Shown: positions 8,661-22,019 of the stretch, one piece after another | Position numbering within the stretch: the first letter of the stretch is position 1 | Layout of the letters: every line of letters begins with the position of its first letter | Assembly: GCA_963827135.1 (NCBI GenBank) | Contig: CAWGZX010000005.1 | Span: forward strand, 620,001-684,000 | Length of the DNA: 64,000 nucleotides | Origin: JAJRAN01 sp963827135 | GTDB taxonomy: Archaea; Thermoplasmatota; Thermoplasmata; Methanomassiliicoccales; UBA472 | Direction of reading: 5' to 3' | Made by a program: the position numbers and the translations under genes | The notes under the pieces: generated by a model | Told to the model about the DNA's origin: nothing | What the model saw: the letters and a program-made list of their open reading frames with translations, nothing else | Database searches by the model: none

Positions 8661-9530
8661 ATGAGGTGCGACAAGCTTCTGGAGGACGTCACGGTCAACC
8701 TTCTACGAAGTGCCGTGACCATACTGCCCAAGGACGTCACGGAAGCCCTGCTGAAGGCGGAGAGGGAGGAGACCAGTGAGGTGGGCAAGCAACAGCTCAG
8801 GACCATCTTGGCCAACGTTGCCTCCGCCGATCGCCTTTCCGTGCCCATGTGCCAGGACACTGGCATACCTATCTTCTTCGTCAAGGGGAGGTGCATCGAG
8901 GGCCTCGAGGATGGGATACGCATGGGAGTGTCCAGAGCCACCTCCGAGATCCCGCTCCGGCCGAACGTGGTGCATCCTCTCACTAGGCACAACCCCGGAG
9001 ACAATCTTGGAAAGGGGGTGCCATACGTCCACTTCGAGACCGCCGACCTGGATTACACAGAGATAACGGTGATGACCAAGGGCGCCGGGTCCGAGAACAT
9101 GACCGCCCTAGCCATGCTCACCCCATCCCAGGGCATCAAGGGCATCAAGGCCTTCGTGCTGGAATCGGTGGTCAGGGCGGGGGGGAATCCCTGCCCACCC
9201 ACGATTGTCGGGGTCGGCATCGGGGGGTCGGCGGACGAAGCCCTCCTGCTCTCCAAGAAGGCCGTACTGAGGAAATTGGACCGAGAGAACGAGGATGCCG
9301 AGCTTGCCAAGCTGGAGAGGGAGCTTCAAGAAGCCCTCAACCAGACCGGTATCGGACCCATGGGCCTCGGAGGAAGGAGCACGGTGCTGGGGGTCAAGGT
9401 CGAGGAGGCCTTCTGCCATACCGCCAGCCTGCCCGTGGCCGTGACCCTGCAATGCTGGGCGGCCAGGCGGGCGTCCGCCCGAATCATGGTGGATGGTACC
9501 GTTCATTACTCCCAGGAGGGGTTCGAATGA
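8661..9530 (+). CDS. Class I fumarate hydratase, alpha subunit
   Basis: The 289-residue subunit matches the N-terminal half of iron-sulfur fumarases. It shows cysteines in PMCQDTG, in NPCPPTIVG and in AFCHTASLP, which should ligate the [4Fe-4S] cluster, with a conserved VHPLTRHNPGDN stretch between. With the beta subunit it interconverts fumarate and malate. L(+)-tartrate dehydratase belongs to the same family and cannot be excluded by sequence alone. The stop overlaps the beta-subunit ATG (ATGA), so the two are translationally coupled. Confidence 0.92.
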   Translation: MRCDKLLEDVTVNLLRSAVTILPKDVTEALLKAEREETSEVGKQQLRTILANVASADRLSVPMCQDTGIPIFFVKGRCIEGLEDGIRMGVSRATSEIPLRPNVVHPLTRHNPGDNLGKGVPYVHFETADLDYTEITVMTKGAGSENMTALAMLTPSQGIKGIKAFVLESVVRAGGNPCPPTIVGVGIGGSADEALLLSKKAVLRKLDRENEDAELAKLERELQEALNQTGIGPMGLGGRSTVLGVKVEEAFCHTASLPVAVTLQCWAARRASARIMVDGTVHYSQEGFE

Positions 9531-10117
9531 GGCTCAGGACGCCGCTGAGCGAAGCCGATGTCGCAGCCCTCAAGGTGGGGGACACGGTCACAGTCGACGG
9601 CACAGTCATCACAGGAAGGGACGAGGTTCACATCCGGGCGCTGGAGCATGCACGGGAGGGACGGAAGCTCCCCGTCGACCTGACCGGCGCCATCATCTTC
9701 CATTCTGGTCCTATCATGAGGAAGGACGCGGGCAGATGGATGGCCATCGCTGCCGGCCCCACCACCAGCTCCAGGATGAACTCCATGGAGCCGGAGTTCA
9801 TCGAGAGGTTCAAGATACGCGCCATAATCGGCAAAGGGGGGATGTCGCAGCCAACCGTCGACGCCATGTCCAGGTTCGGCTGCGTCTACCTGGCCTTCAC
9901 CGGCGGGGCGGCGGTGCAAGGAGCCGCGGGCATCAAGGATGTACGCGGGGTGGAATGGCTCGACCTCGGGATGCCGGAGGCGATGTGGATACTCGAGGTC
10001 AAGGAGTTCGGGCCCTTGACCGTGGCGATCGACGCGCATGGCAACAGCCTCTACAAGCGCGTGGACGAGGAAGTGAAGGCCAACCTGGTCAAGGTCCGCA
10101 GGTCCTTGGGCATCTGA
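9527..10117 (+). CDS. Class I fumarate hydratase, beta subunit
   Basis: A 196-residue protein beginning MRLRTPLSEADV, with the family motifs GRDEVHIRALEH, FHSGPIM, GPTTSSRM and IIGKGGMS, and an AFTGGAAV segment. The frame is open further upstream, but the ATG at 9527 overlaps the alpha-subunit stop by four bases and starts exactly at the conserved N-terminus. It completes the two-subunit hydratase with the upstream gene. Confidence 0.92.
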   Translation: MRLRTPLSEADVAALKVGDTVTVDGTVITGRDEVHIRALEHAREGRKLPVDLTGAIIFHSGPIMRKDAGRWMAIAAGPTTSSRMNSMEPEFIERFKIRAIIGKGGMSQPTVDAMSRFGCVYLAFTGGAAVQGAAGIKDVRGVEWLDLGMPEAMWILEVKEFGPLTVAIDAHGNSLYKRVDEEVKANLVKVRRSLGI

Positions 10118-10118
10118 G

Positions 10119-11159
10119 CTACTTCTTCTCCTTCGGAGGCGAAGGCTCCTTCTCCTCCTCTTCCTTGGCAAGCAGCTCCGGCCTCTTCTGGATCCGCATC
10201 CTCACGAAAAGGGCGAAGACCATCAGCAGCATGACGACGATCAGGGCGACCACCATCATGGAATGCGTTAGGTCCAGGTTGGTGATGAATCCGTCGTTGT
10301 TCGAGGACTGGTCGCGGGCCATGGAGATCGAGAGCTCGAGGTCCTCGAACGGGGAGATCGATACCGGGTAGGTCTTCTCGACCAGCCCTTCCTTGCTAAA
10401 CACCACGTCGTACTCTCCCGCGATTATGTTGGAGAAAGAGTAGTTGCCGTTCGCGTCCGTCAGGGTGGTCCTGACCTCGACGGTCCCGGACATGAGATTC
10501 GCGGAGACGCCCTCCTCTGGTGCAGCGCCGACGGTCACCTTGCCGAAGATGCGGGCCGGCTGGGGCTCTAGCTCGAAGTCCAGCTCCGTGACCTCGTTCG
10601 GGCTCACGTACACCGGCTCCTGGGAGACGTTGGTCCAGTAGCCCGCCATTTCCGCTCTGGCCACGAACACCCCTGGCACAACTCCAGTAATGGAGTAGCT
10701 CCCAAGGGGAAGGGATGTCCTGCCCAGATAGGTGGAGTTGCCGTTGGAGAGGACGATCTGCGCACCGACTAGGGGGGCGTCCTTGGACGTCACATGCCCC
10801 TCGACCCTTCCCGTGGTGACCTGGATGGTGAAGTCCACGTCCTCTATCGCCGTGAGGACGACCAGCATCGAATAGGTGACGCCAGAGCCTAAGCCAGCGA
10901 TCGCGGCCGTGATATTGAAGGTGCCCTCTGGGAGGCTGAGGTTGTAAGTTCCCTGTTCTCCGGTGATGGCCGGATAGATGGTCCCGTTGTCCACCTTCTC
11001 CGCCATGACCGTGACCCCGGCCATCGGGACACCTTCCAGGTCCCTGACCATTCCAGAGATTACATGCTCTGGGTCGGCCGCACTAGCGGGCATGGAGGCA
11101 GGGGAAAGCGCCATGGCTAGCAGGGCGAATCCAAGCAGAAGCGCGACTGGTTTCCTCAA
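10119..11159 (-). CDS. Membrane-anchored surface protein with carboxypeptidase-regulatory-like repeats
   Basis: The 346-residue protein has a signal peptide (basic MRKP, hydrophobic core, ASA-type site near residue 27) and three or four beta-sandwich repeats of the CarboxypepD_reg type, recognised by a G-x-V-x-(D/A)-x-x-G-x-P-(L/M)-x-G-V pattern and later NGNYSFSNI-like turns. A membrane helix near residue 300 precedes a short charged cytosolic tail rich in E, K and P. This is an extracellular, C-terminally anchored protein, probably structural or adhesive. Its partners are unknown. It is convergent with the fumarase genes. Confidence 0.8.
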   Translation of the reverse strand: MRKPVALLLGFALLAMALSPASMPASAADPEHVISGMVRDLEGVPMAGVTVMAEKVDNGTIYPAITGEQGTYNLSLPEGTFNITAAIAGLGSGVTYSMLVVLTAIEDVDFTIQVTTGRVEGHVTSKDAPLVGAQIVLSNGNSTYLGRTSLPLGSYSITGVVPGVFVARAEMAGYWTNVSQEPVYVSPNEVTELDFELEPQPARIFGKVTVGAAPEEGVSANLMSGTVEVRTTLTDANGNYSFSNIIAGEYDVVFSKEGLVEKTYPVSISPFEDLELSISMARDQSSNNDGFITNLDLTHSMMVVALIVVMLLMVFALFVRMRIQKRPELLAKEEEEKEPSPPKEKK

Positions 11160-11214
11160 CTTATCAGGTTTTTAAACGCCTACGAGCTCAAAACCTTTTC
11201 TGAGAGCCGCCCGG

Positions 11215-12096
11215 TCAAAGCAAGGCGCTCATCGGCCTGAGGCCGCCCGCCTCCCCCGAGACGTGCGCCAGCATCATCACTTTGAATGAGGTCATCAGCG
11301 AGCCATAGAGGAAGCACGTCCTCCGCCACGCCCGGGCGTCCTTGGCGGTGAGCTCGCCGGCCTTGAAGGAGGCGGATAGCAGCACGGGCCTGCCATCGGC
11401 GCTCATGCCCAAGTCCGAGCGCTGGGAAAGGCTCACCAAAGCCTCTGGTCCGAGGGATGGGGCCCCGAGCTTCCTGAGGTCCGAGACCATCCTCCTCAGC
11501 GCCTTGGTCTCCTTGTCGTCGAGGTACTCGGGCAGGCCATCCTCCAGCAGCTTCGAGATCTCGCTCAGGGCATCGGATATCTTCCTGGGCGAGCGCCAGT
11601 CGTCCGATTGCGACTTGGAATACGGAGAGACCATGCCCGCGCCCAGCTCCAGGACCCAGGCCAGCCGGAGCAGGTTGAGGCGGACGTTGTGGTCCAGGTC
11701 ATCCTCCAAGGCCAAAAGCTCGATCCTGGCCATGCCTCCGCCTCGGAGGGGCGCCTCATTCAGAGAGAGATGCTGCACCAGGCGGTGGCGCGGGTCCTCC
11801 CAGAAGCGCGGCTCGACGAGGACGCCCTTCCCCTCGAAGCTGGAGACCAGCTCCTCGAGTGTCCGTTCGTCCACTTCGTCGAACCCGTGATGCAGGGCGT
11901 GGGCGTAGGCCTCTATCTGCGATTTGGCAGGCCGGGGCATCGGCGGGACCAACGGCCCCATGCAAACCTGGAACACCTTGTTGCCTAGTGCGATCGAGGC
12001 CTTCAGGTCCTCCGTGTCCGCGACGCAGGCCTTCCATTCCTTCCAAGGGGCGCTCGCCACCCCGCCCTCGACCCTGAACCAGCTCGCTCTCATCAT
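11215..12096 (-). CDS. Hypothetical protein, mostly helical
   Basis: I do not recognise this family. The roughly 293-residue protein is soluble, with no signal peptide, membrane segment or metal motif. It has Trp-containing segments near the N-terminus (SWFRVEGG, PWKEWK), a proline-rich GPLVPPMPRP turn and long amphipathic helices with many Leu, Asp and Arg residues. A GTG three bases before the first of two ATGs could also start it. It stands alone, divergent from the large Lhr gene, with a gap of about 170 bases holding the Lhr promoter. Confidence 0.6.
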   Translation of the reverse strand: MMRASWFRVEGGVASAPWKEWKACVADTEDLKASIALGNKVFQVCMGPLVPPMPRPAKSQIEAYAHALHHGFDEVDERTLEELVSSFEGKGVLVEPRFWEDPRHRLVQHLSLNEAPLRGGGMARIELLALEDDLDHNVRLNLLRLAWVLELGAGMVSPYSKSQSDDWRSPRKISDALSEISKLLEDGLPEYLDDKETKALRRMVSDLRKLGAPSLGPEALVSLSQRSDLGMSADGRPVLLSASFKAGELTAKDARAWRRTCFLYGSLMTSFKVMMLAHVSGEAGGLRPMSALL

Positions 12097-12221
12097 CACC
12101 GATTACGACGGTCGCCGGGATAAAGCTGACGGCCAATTTCGGCGGGCCCTGGGCAAGGTTTATGCCTACCTCGTCCAAACGGAGGATGTATCCGCTCGAC
12201 GCCGGGGGAGGCAGCAAAGTA

Positions 12222-12230
12222 GTAATATAC
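12222..12230 (+). promoter_or_regulatory. TATA box for the large Lhr gene
   Basis: GTAATATAC lies 41-49 bases before the ATG at 12271, giving an expected transcript start near 12250. Confidence 0.4.
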
Positions 12231-12270
12231 GGGCGCCGAATGGAGCGCGATTCAAGCCTGGTGCAAACGC

Positions 12271-17634
<5,364 letters not shown>

Positions 17635-17636
17635 GC

Positions 17637-18413
17637 CTACTTCATCTCCCTCTTCAGGATGAGCTCGGCGACCTTCCTGCCCGATAGGAGCATGCCGCCG
17701 AAGATCGGGCCCATGCGCGGCGCCCCCATGACCGCGTTGCAGGCCATGCCCGTCACGTACAGCCCGGGATAGACCTCGATGGTGTTCTCCACCGTCATCT
17801 GCTCGCCGACCTCGGCCCACATGCTCTTCTCCCCCTCGATCCGGCCCGTCGGGGTGTTGAGCCTGCCCACCTTGCGCTGCACCACGTTGACCACCTCGGC
17901 CGGGTGGCCAGTGCCGTCGATGACGTACTTTGACCTCACCGCGATAGGGTCCACGTGCAGGCCCGCGACCTCCACGGCCGAGGAATTGATGACCACGCCG
18001 CAGATGCGGTCCTGGCGGATCATGACATCCTCCACCGTGATGGTGTTGAAGAGCCGGGCTCCAGCATCTATGGCGCTGGCGATGAGCTTGGCGCTGGCCT
18101 CCACCGAGTCGGCGGTGTAATAGCCGTCCTTGCAGTCCTCGAGCTTGACGCCGATCTCCTCGAGCAGGGATTTCGAATCCTCCTGGATCACGATGACCGG
18201 GAAGGTCAGCCCTCCGCCCCACATCCCTCCGCCCGGGGTGAGCTTGCGCTCGAAGATGACGGTGCGCAGCCCTCCTTTGGCGAGGTAGCGCGCGGCCGTC
18301 AAGGAGGCCGGACCCGCGCCTGCGATGATAACATCCACGTCCAGGTTGTGCAGGAATTCTCTGGCATAGCGCTCGATGATCTTTCTGGAAACGATGACCT
18401 CGTCGATGGGCAT
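17637..18413 (-). CDS. thi4: Thi4-type thiazole synthase, sulfide-dependent
   Basis: A 258-residue FAD/NAD-fold enzyme with the dinucleotide motif GAGPASLTAARYLA (32-45), a PGGGMWGGG loop and the C-terminal GMACNAVMGAPRMGP signature. It makes ADP-thiazole from NAD and glycine. At the position of the sulfur-donating cysteine of yeast Thi4 there is His153 (GLHVDP), as in archaeal enzymes that use free sulfide catalytically. The frame is open 31 codons further, but MPIDEVI is the normal family start. It is convergent with Lhr. Thiamine pathway partner thiC lies at 25569-26840. Confidence 0.95.
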   Translation of the reverse strand: MPIDEVIVSRKIIERYAREFLHNLDVDVIIAGAGPASLTAARYLAKGGLRTVIFERKLTPGGGMWGGGLTFPVIVIQEDSKSLLEEIGVKLEDCKDGYYTADSVEASAKLIASAIDAGARLFNTITVEDVMIRQDRICGVVINSSAVEVAGLHVDPIAVRSKYVIDGTGHPAEVVNVVQRKVGRLNTPTGRIEGEKSMWAEVGEQMTVENTIEVYPGLYVTGMACNAVMGAPRMGPIFGGMLLSGRKVAELILKREMK

Positions 18414-18546
18414 TGGGCTCACTGCTCCGCGGGTAATCCGTGAATTAGGATTTAGGGATGCTGTAAACAATCGTGAACTATATCCTTTCCGGTGGGGCTG
18501 AGCCATCGATTAGGTTGTTTCGCCTCGGGACCTCTCGCTATCGAAA

Positions 18547-18555
18547 TTTTAAATA
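18547..18555 (+). promoter_or_regulatory. TATA box for the HTH regulator
   Basis: TTTTAAATA lies 25-33 bases before the ATG at 18580, so the transcript is probably leaderless or nearly so. This supports the ATG over the GTG at 18571. Confidence 0.5.
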
Positions 18556-18579
18556 TCGTTAAAGGTTATCGTGGCAAGC

Positions 18580-18954
18580 ATGAAGATCCCGTGCGAGCTG
18601 ATCGTATGGTATGTCCTGCCCTCCATACGCAGAGAATTGGCCAGGGAGCTGGTGGACAAGCATCATCTCAGCCAGGCTGAGGTGGCCAGGCGCTTCGGGG
18701 TCACGGACGCCGCGATTTCGCAGTATTTGAAGGCCAAGAGAGGGACCAGCAAGGAGATCGAGAACAGCGGCAAGTACGAGGACTTCCGCAAGGAGGTTGA
18801 GTTGGCCGCGGTGCGCATGATGGGAGGCTCGGACATCGTCACCGAGACCTGCCGCATCTGCCAGATGGTCAAGAAGAGCGGAATGCTGGTCAAGGTCTAC
18901 GAGACGCACACGGGTGTGAACGCCCCCCAATGCGTCAGCTGCCAGATCGATTGA
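18580..18954 (+). CDS. HTH transcriptional regulator with C-terminal cysteine motifs
   Basis: The 124-residue protein has a Cro/XRE-type helix-turn-helix at about 22-55 (LSQAEVARRFGVTDAAISQY), a helical linker, and two CxxC pairs near the C-terminus (CRIC and CVSC, about 28 residues apart) that could bind zinc or an Fe-S cluster. The architecture matches a family of predicted archaeal transcription regulators (COG2522 type). It is divergent from thi4 with only about 165 bases between the starts. Control of thi4 is possible, but it lacks the ThiN domain of the known archaeal ThiR regulators. Confidence 0.75.
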   Translation: MKIPCELIVWYVLPSIRRELARELVDKHHLSQAEVARRFGVTDAAISQYLKAKRGTSKEIENSGKYEDFRKEVELAAVRMMGGSDIVTETCRICQMVKKSGMLVKVYETHTGVNAPQCVSCQID

Positions 18955-18957
18955 GCC

Positions 18958-19767
18958 TCAATTCTCATCCAGGTTCTTGCGGTCCGCTGCGTAGTAGATG
19001 AACTCCTGAGAGTAGCCAGCGTAAGGGCCGAAGTGCTCGCGGGCGAAGGCGCTGACCTTCGCGTAGCTCCCTTCCGCTCCGTACCGCTCCTTCAAGGTGC
19101 GGGCGATGCGCACGTCGATCGGGAACGCCTCCAGATGGTCCAAGGAGAAGACGGCGACGCAATCCGCCACCTTGTCCCCTATTCCTTCGAGCTTGACCAG
19201 GGACCGGTGCGCCTCCGCGTACCCGGACGCCCTCAGGTTCTCGAAGTTCACCTCCCCTCCCTCGACCCTGCGAGCGTACTCCACGAACCTCTTGCACCTG
19301 AAACCCAGCCCGCAGGTCTCCGCCCTCTTTCCGTTATCGGCTATGGCCTTGGGCCGAGGGAAGGCATGCAGTCCAGGCTCGATCTCCTCTCCGTACAGCG
19401 CGCAGACGCGCTCGATCATGCCCTTGATGCGGGGGATGTTGGAGAAGGTGGCTAGGATGTACGAGGCGCTGCACTCCCAAGGGTCCTGACGCAGCAACCT
19501 CAGCCCGGGGAAGCGGCGCGCCAGCGAGGCCACGTAGCCTTCCTTCGAGATCTCCTTGATTATCTCCTCGTAATCATCGTCCGCTCGGAAGTATGACTCA
19601 ATCGCGGGATCGGTTAGCTCGGTCTCCACGTCGACCTTCCGACCGCGCTGGCGCAATATCACGACGCGCCCATCGACGACGCCCTTCCATCCCTCCCCAG
19701 ATCTCCTCCAGCGGAAGGCTTGGCCGCAGGAGAGCGTGTGTTCGAGGTCGATGCGCCCTAGGTCCAT
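18958..19767 (-). CDS. ogg: 8-oxoguanine DNA glycosylase / AP lyase, OGG1-like
   Basis: A 269-residue HhH-GPD glycosylase. The N-terminal part has the OGG fold (LSCGQAFRW) and a CSASYILATFSNIPRI segment. The active-site region reads LEGIGDKVADCVAVFSL then FPIDVRIAR, giving the catalytic Lys (GDK) and Asp (PID) at the positions of human OGG1 Lys249 and Asp268. It excises 8-oxoguanine and can cleave the abasic site. The ATG overlaps the stop of the methyltransferase gene by one base, so the two are coupled. Confidence 0.93.
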   Translation of the reverse strand: MDLGRIDLEHTLSCGQAFRWRRSGEGWKGVVDGRVVILRQRGRKVDVETELTDPAIESYFRADDDYEEIIKEISKEGYVASLARRFPGLRLLRQDPWECSASYILATFSNIPRIKGMIERVCALYGEEIEPGLHAFPRPKAIADNGKRAETCGLGFRCKRFVEYARRVEGGEVNFENLRASGYAEAHRSLVKLEGIGDKVADCVAVFSLDHLEAFPIDVRIARTLKERYGAEGSYAKVSAFAREHFGPYAGYSQEFIYYAADRKNLDEN

Positions 19768-20588
19768 CACAGCTTCCTTGCCACGAAGGCCATGAGCTCG
19801 CTGTTCTTGCGATAGGGCGAGAACGAGTAATCGCCGTACACCGCCTCCATCGCGAACCCGCAGTGGTCGAGCAGGTCGGCCATCTCCTGGTAGGTCATGA
19901 GCTTGATGGTCATGCTGGTCGTGACCCTCCGGAACTCGCGGTCCTGGCGCGAGATGTCGTAGAAGAAGTGCACGGTCGTGGTCATGCTGCCGATGTCGAA
20001 GGTCTGCGACTCGAACTTGGATATGATCTCGCCCTTGGAGGTGACCTTGGTCCCCCTGTGCCGGACCAGGTTCTCTGGCCTGTCCAACCGGGGATTGAAG
20101 ACGCTGATGGTGAGAACCGCATCGTCCACCATGTGCGCCGCGATGTTGTTCAGGGCGTCGACCTGTTCCTTGCGGGTCAGAAGGTGCAGGAAGGAGTTGA
20201 ACGGGACGAAGGCCAAGCGGAATCGGGTGGACGTCCTGAAGGAGCGTATGTCCGATTCGATGACCTCTATGTTGCGCTCCACCCGGCCACCGATGAGCTC
20301 GGTCTTGGAGCTGAGCATATCGAGCATGGCCGAGCTCTGGTCCACGCCGGTGACCTCGAAGCCCGCGTCGGCCAGGGGTATCATGACCCGCCCGGTGCCA
20401 CACATGCACTCTAGCACCGGTCCGCCGGTCCTCTCCGCCAGGGTACGATAGAAACTGATGTCCTCGGTGAAGTCCTCGTACCAGACGTCGTAGTACTTGG
20501 CCATGACCTCGTATTCGTCCAGCTGGTCCTTGAGGCGCTCAGCGCTTGTAACCGATCTTGCGGAGGAACTCTTTCCTTTCCTTGGCAT
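19767..20588 (-). CDS. Class I SAM-dependent methyltransferase, unknown substrate
   Basis: About 273 residues. The Rossmann motif I is VLECMCGTGRVMIPLA, with motif II ending GVDQS and an FVPFNSFLHLL motif near the active site, all typical of small-molecule class I methyltransferases. The C-terminal half is a beta-rich cap with no substrate hint. The start is uncertain: an ATG at 20588 overlaps the upstream kinase gene by 50 bases, and a later ATG at 20504 (MAKYYDVWYEDF) sits right at the conserved domain. It is coupled to the glycosylase gene downstream. Confidence 0.85.
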   Translation of the reverse strand: MPRKGKSSSARSVTSAERLKDQLDEYEVMAKYYDVWYEDFTEDISFYRTLAERTGGPVLECMCGTGRVMIPLADAGFEVTGVDQSSAMLDMLSSKTELIGGRVERNIEVIESDIRSFRTSTRFRLAFVPFNSFLHLLTRKEQVDALNNIAAHMVDDAVLTISVFNPRLDRPENLVRHRGTKVTSKGEIISKFESQTFDIGSMTTTVHFFYDISRQDREFRRVTTSMTIKLMTYQEMADLLDHCGFAMEAVYGDYSFSPYRKNSELMAFVARKL

Positions 20589-21036
20589 CGCTATCAGTCT
20601 CCACTCCGAGGGGCGGCTGCCCATCGATGACCCCGATTATCCCTCTCCCTTTTGACGATTCCGCCACGACTACCGCGACTTCATTGGCGGTGGCGCAGAA
20701 GATGCTGCACACCTCTGGCACGTCCCTAATGCGCTGCAGGACGTTGACCGGGAAGGCGTTGCGCATGACCACGAAGAAGGTGTGGCCCGCGCCAACGCGC
20801 AAGGCGTTGCCCACGGCGCATCCCATGAGCTCGTCGTCGTTGCCTTCGCTCCGGACCAATCGCGGTCCAGAGGCCTCGCAGAACGCGACGCCGAACTTGG
20901 CGCCGGGCACGGAGTTGATCATCGCCTCGTACAGGTCCTCGGCACTCTTGATGAAATGCGTCTGTCCGATGATGATGTTCGTGTCCGATGGCTTCTCGAT
21001 CGCCACCATCTCGATCCTTGGCGATTCGGCCTTCAT
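20539..21036 (-). CDS. Adenosine-specific kinase family protein (COG1839)
   Basis: A 165-residue protein with the family's IEMVAIEKPSDTNIIIGQ start, a KFGVAFCEASGPRLVRSEG core, a GHTFFVVMRNAFP segment and an IIGVIDG loop. It belongs to the small archaeal family named from a structure described as an adenosine-specific kinase. The frame is open another 99 codons upstream, but those residues are low-complexity Pro/Arg/Trp out-of-frame-like sequence. The ATG at 21036, with a TATA-like element near 21070, fits better. Confidence 0.88.
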   Translation of the reverse strand: MKAESPRIEMVAIEKPSDTNIIIGQTHFIKSAEDLYEAMINSVPGAKFGVAFCEASGPRLVRSEGNDDELMGCAVGNALRVGAGHTFFVVMRNAFPVNVLQRIRDVPEVCSIFCATANEVAVVVAESSKGRGIIGVIDGQPPLGVETDSDAKERKEFLRKIGYKR

Positions 21037-21108
21037 CCCGGTCACAGGACGCAACAGTGCGCCGACCCCTATTATTCTTTGTGCGCGCCAGCCCGCCGCT
21101 GTCGAACA

Positions 21109-21117
21109 TAAATAGCT
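21109..21117 (+). promoter_or_regulatory. TATA box for the endonuclease IV-like gene
   Basis: CATAAATAG is centred 25 bases before the ATG at 21138, so the transcript should be leaderless. Confidence 0.5.
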
Positions 21118-21137
21118 CGGCCATCGTACATATTCGC

Positions 21138-21950
21138 ATGATCCGGGTCGGGCCGGCCGGATATCCTCCAGGCAGCAAGGGGCCAGTGGAAGCGGTGCGG
21201 AGTGTCGCGGGCATGGGATTCTCGGCCATGGAGGTCCAGTTCGTGCGCCAGGCCCGCATGGACTCCACCAAGGCGCTCGAGGCCGGCCGGACGGCCAAGG
21301 AGCTGGGCGTGGTGTTGAGCGCGCACGCGCCATACTACGTCAACTTCTTCTCCAACAACCGCGAGACCAGGGAGAAGAGCATGGACTGGGTGCTGAAGAG
21401 CACGCGCCTCTGCCATCTATTGGGGGCGTGGGTGGTGGTGGTCCACGCGGCCTCGTATTCCGGGGGATCCCCGAAAGAATGCACGGCCGCCGTCAAGGAC
21501 GCCGTAGCCCGTTGCATCCAGCATATGCATGAGGAATCGATACGCGACGTCAGGCTCGGTCTGGAGACGATGGGCAAGAAGGGCTCCTGGGGCACGCTCC
21601 AGGAGATAGCCGAGGTCGCGGACGAGGTGGAGGGGGTGGTGCCGGTCCTGGACTTCGCCCACGTCCATGCCAGGAACGGAGGGGGTCTGAGGTCCGGCCA
21701 TGACTTCGAGGAGGTGCTGGACGACCTTGCATCCTTCTACCACGGTAGGCTCCATTGTCACTTCTCCTGCATCGAGTTCACTGGCCAGGGGGAGAGGAGG
21801 CACCTGCCCCTTTCTGCAATGCAGCCAGACTACAGGCCGTTGGTCGAATTGCTGCGCCAGCGGGCGACCGAGGTTACCTTGATTAGCGAGACCCCCCCAC
21901 CAGAGGACGGCGCCAAGCAGATGCTCCGCATGCTGCGGGCCAAGCGCTGA
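21138..21950 (+). CDS. Endonuclease IV-like TIM-barrel protein (AP endonuclease family 2)
   Basis: A 270-residue TIM barrel with the metal-ligand pattern of endonuclease IV: His in LSAHAPYYVN, His in VVVHAAS, Glu in LGLETMGK, Asp and His in DFAHVHAR, His in HCHFSC and Glu in LISETPP. It likely cleaves 5' to abasic sites, which would complement the OGG-type glycosylase encoded about 1.4 kb away. The ATG at 21138 is preferred because the TATA box places the transcript start there. Sugar isomerases share the fold and are a less likely alternative. Confidence 0.87.
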   Translation: MIRVGPAGYPPGSKGPVEAVRSVAGMGFSAMEVQFVRQARMDSTKALEAGRTAKELGVVLSAHAPYYVNFFSNNRETREKSMDWVLKSTRLCHLLGAWVVVVHAASYSGGSPKECTAAVKDAVARCIQHMHEESIRDVRLGLETMGKKGSWGTLQEIAEVADEVEGVVPVLDFAHVHARNGGGLRSGHDFEEVLDDLASFYHGRLHCHFSCIEFTGQGERRHLPLSAMQPDYRPLVELLRQRATEVTLISETPPPEDGAKQMLRMLRAKR

Positions 21951-21977
21951 GAATCAATCTCGGATGCCACGACGACA

Positions 21978-21987
21978 ATTATTTATT
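21978..21987 (+). promoter_or_regulatory. TATA box for the double-zinc-ribbon protein
   Basis: ATTATTTATT lies about 35-50 bases before the candidate starts at 22020 and 22029. Confidence 0.4.
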
Positions 21988-22019
21988 CACTTACCTTCGT
22001 TCAACCATCCAGCTCCGGA

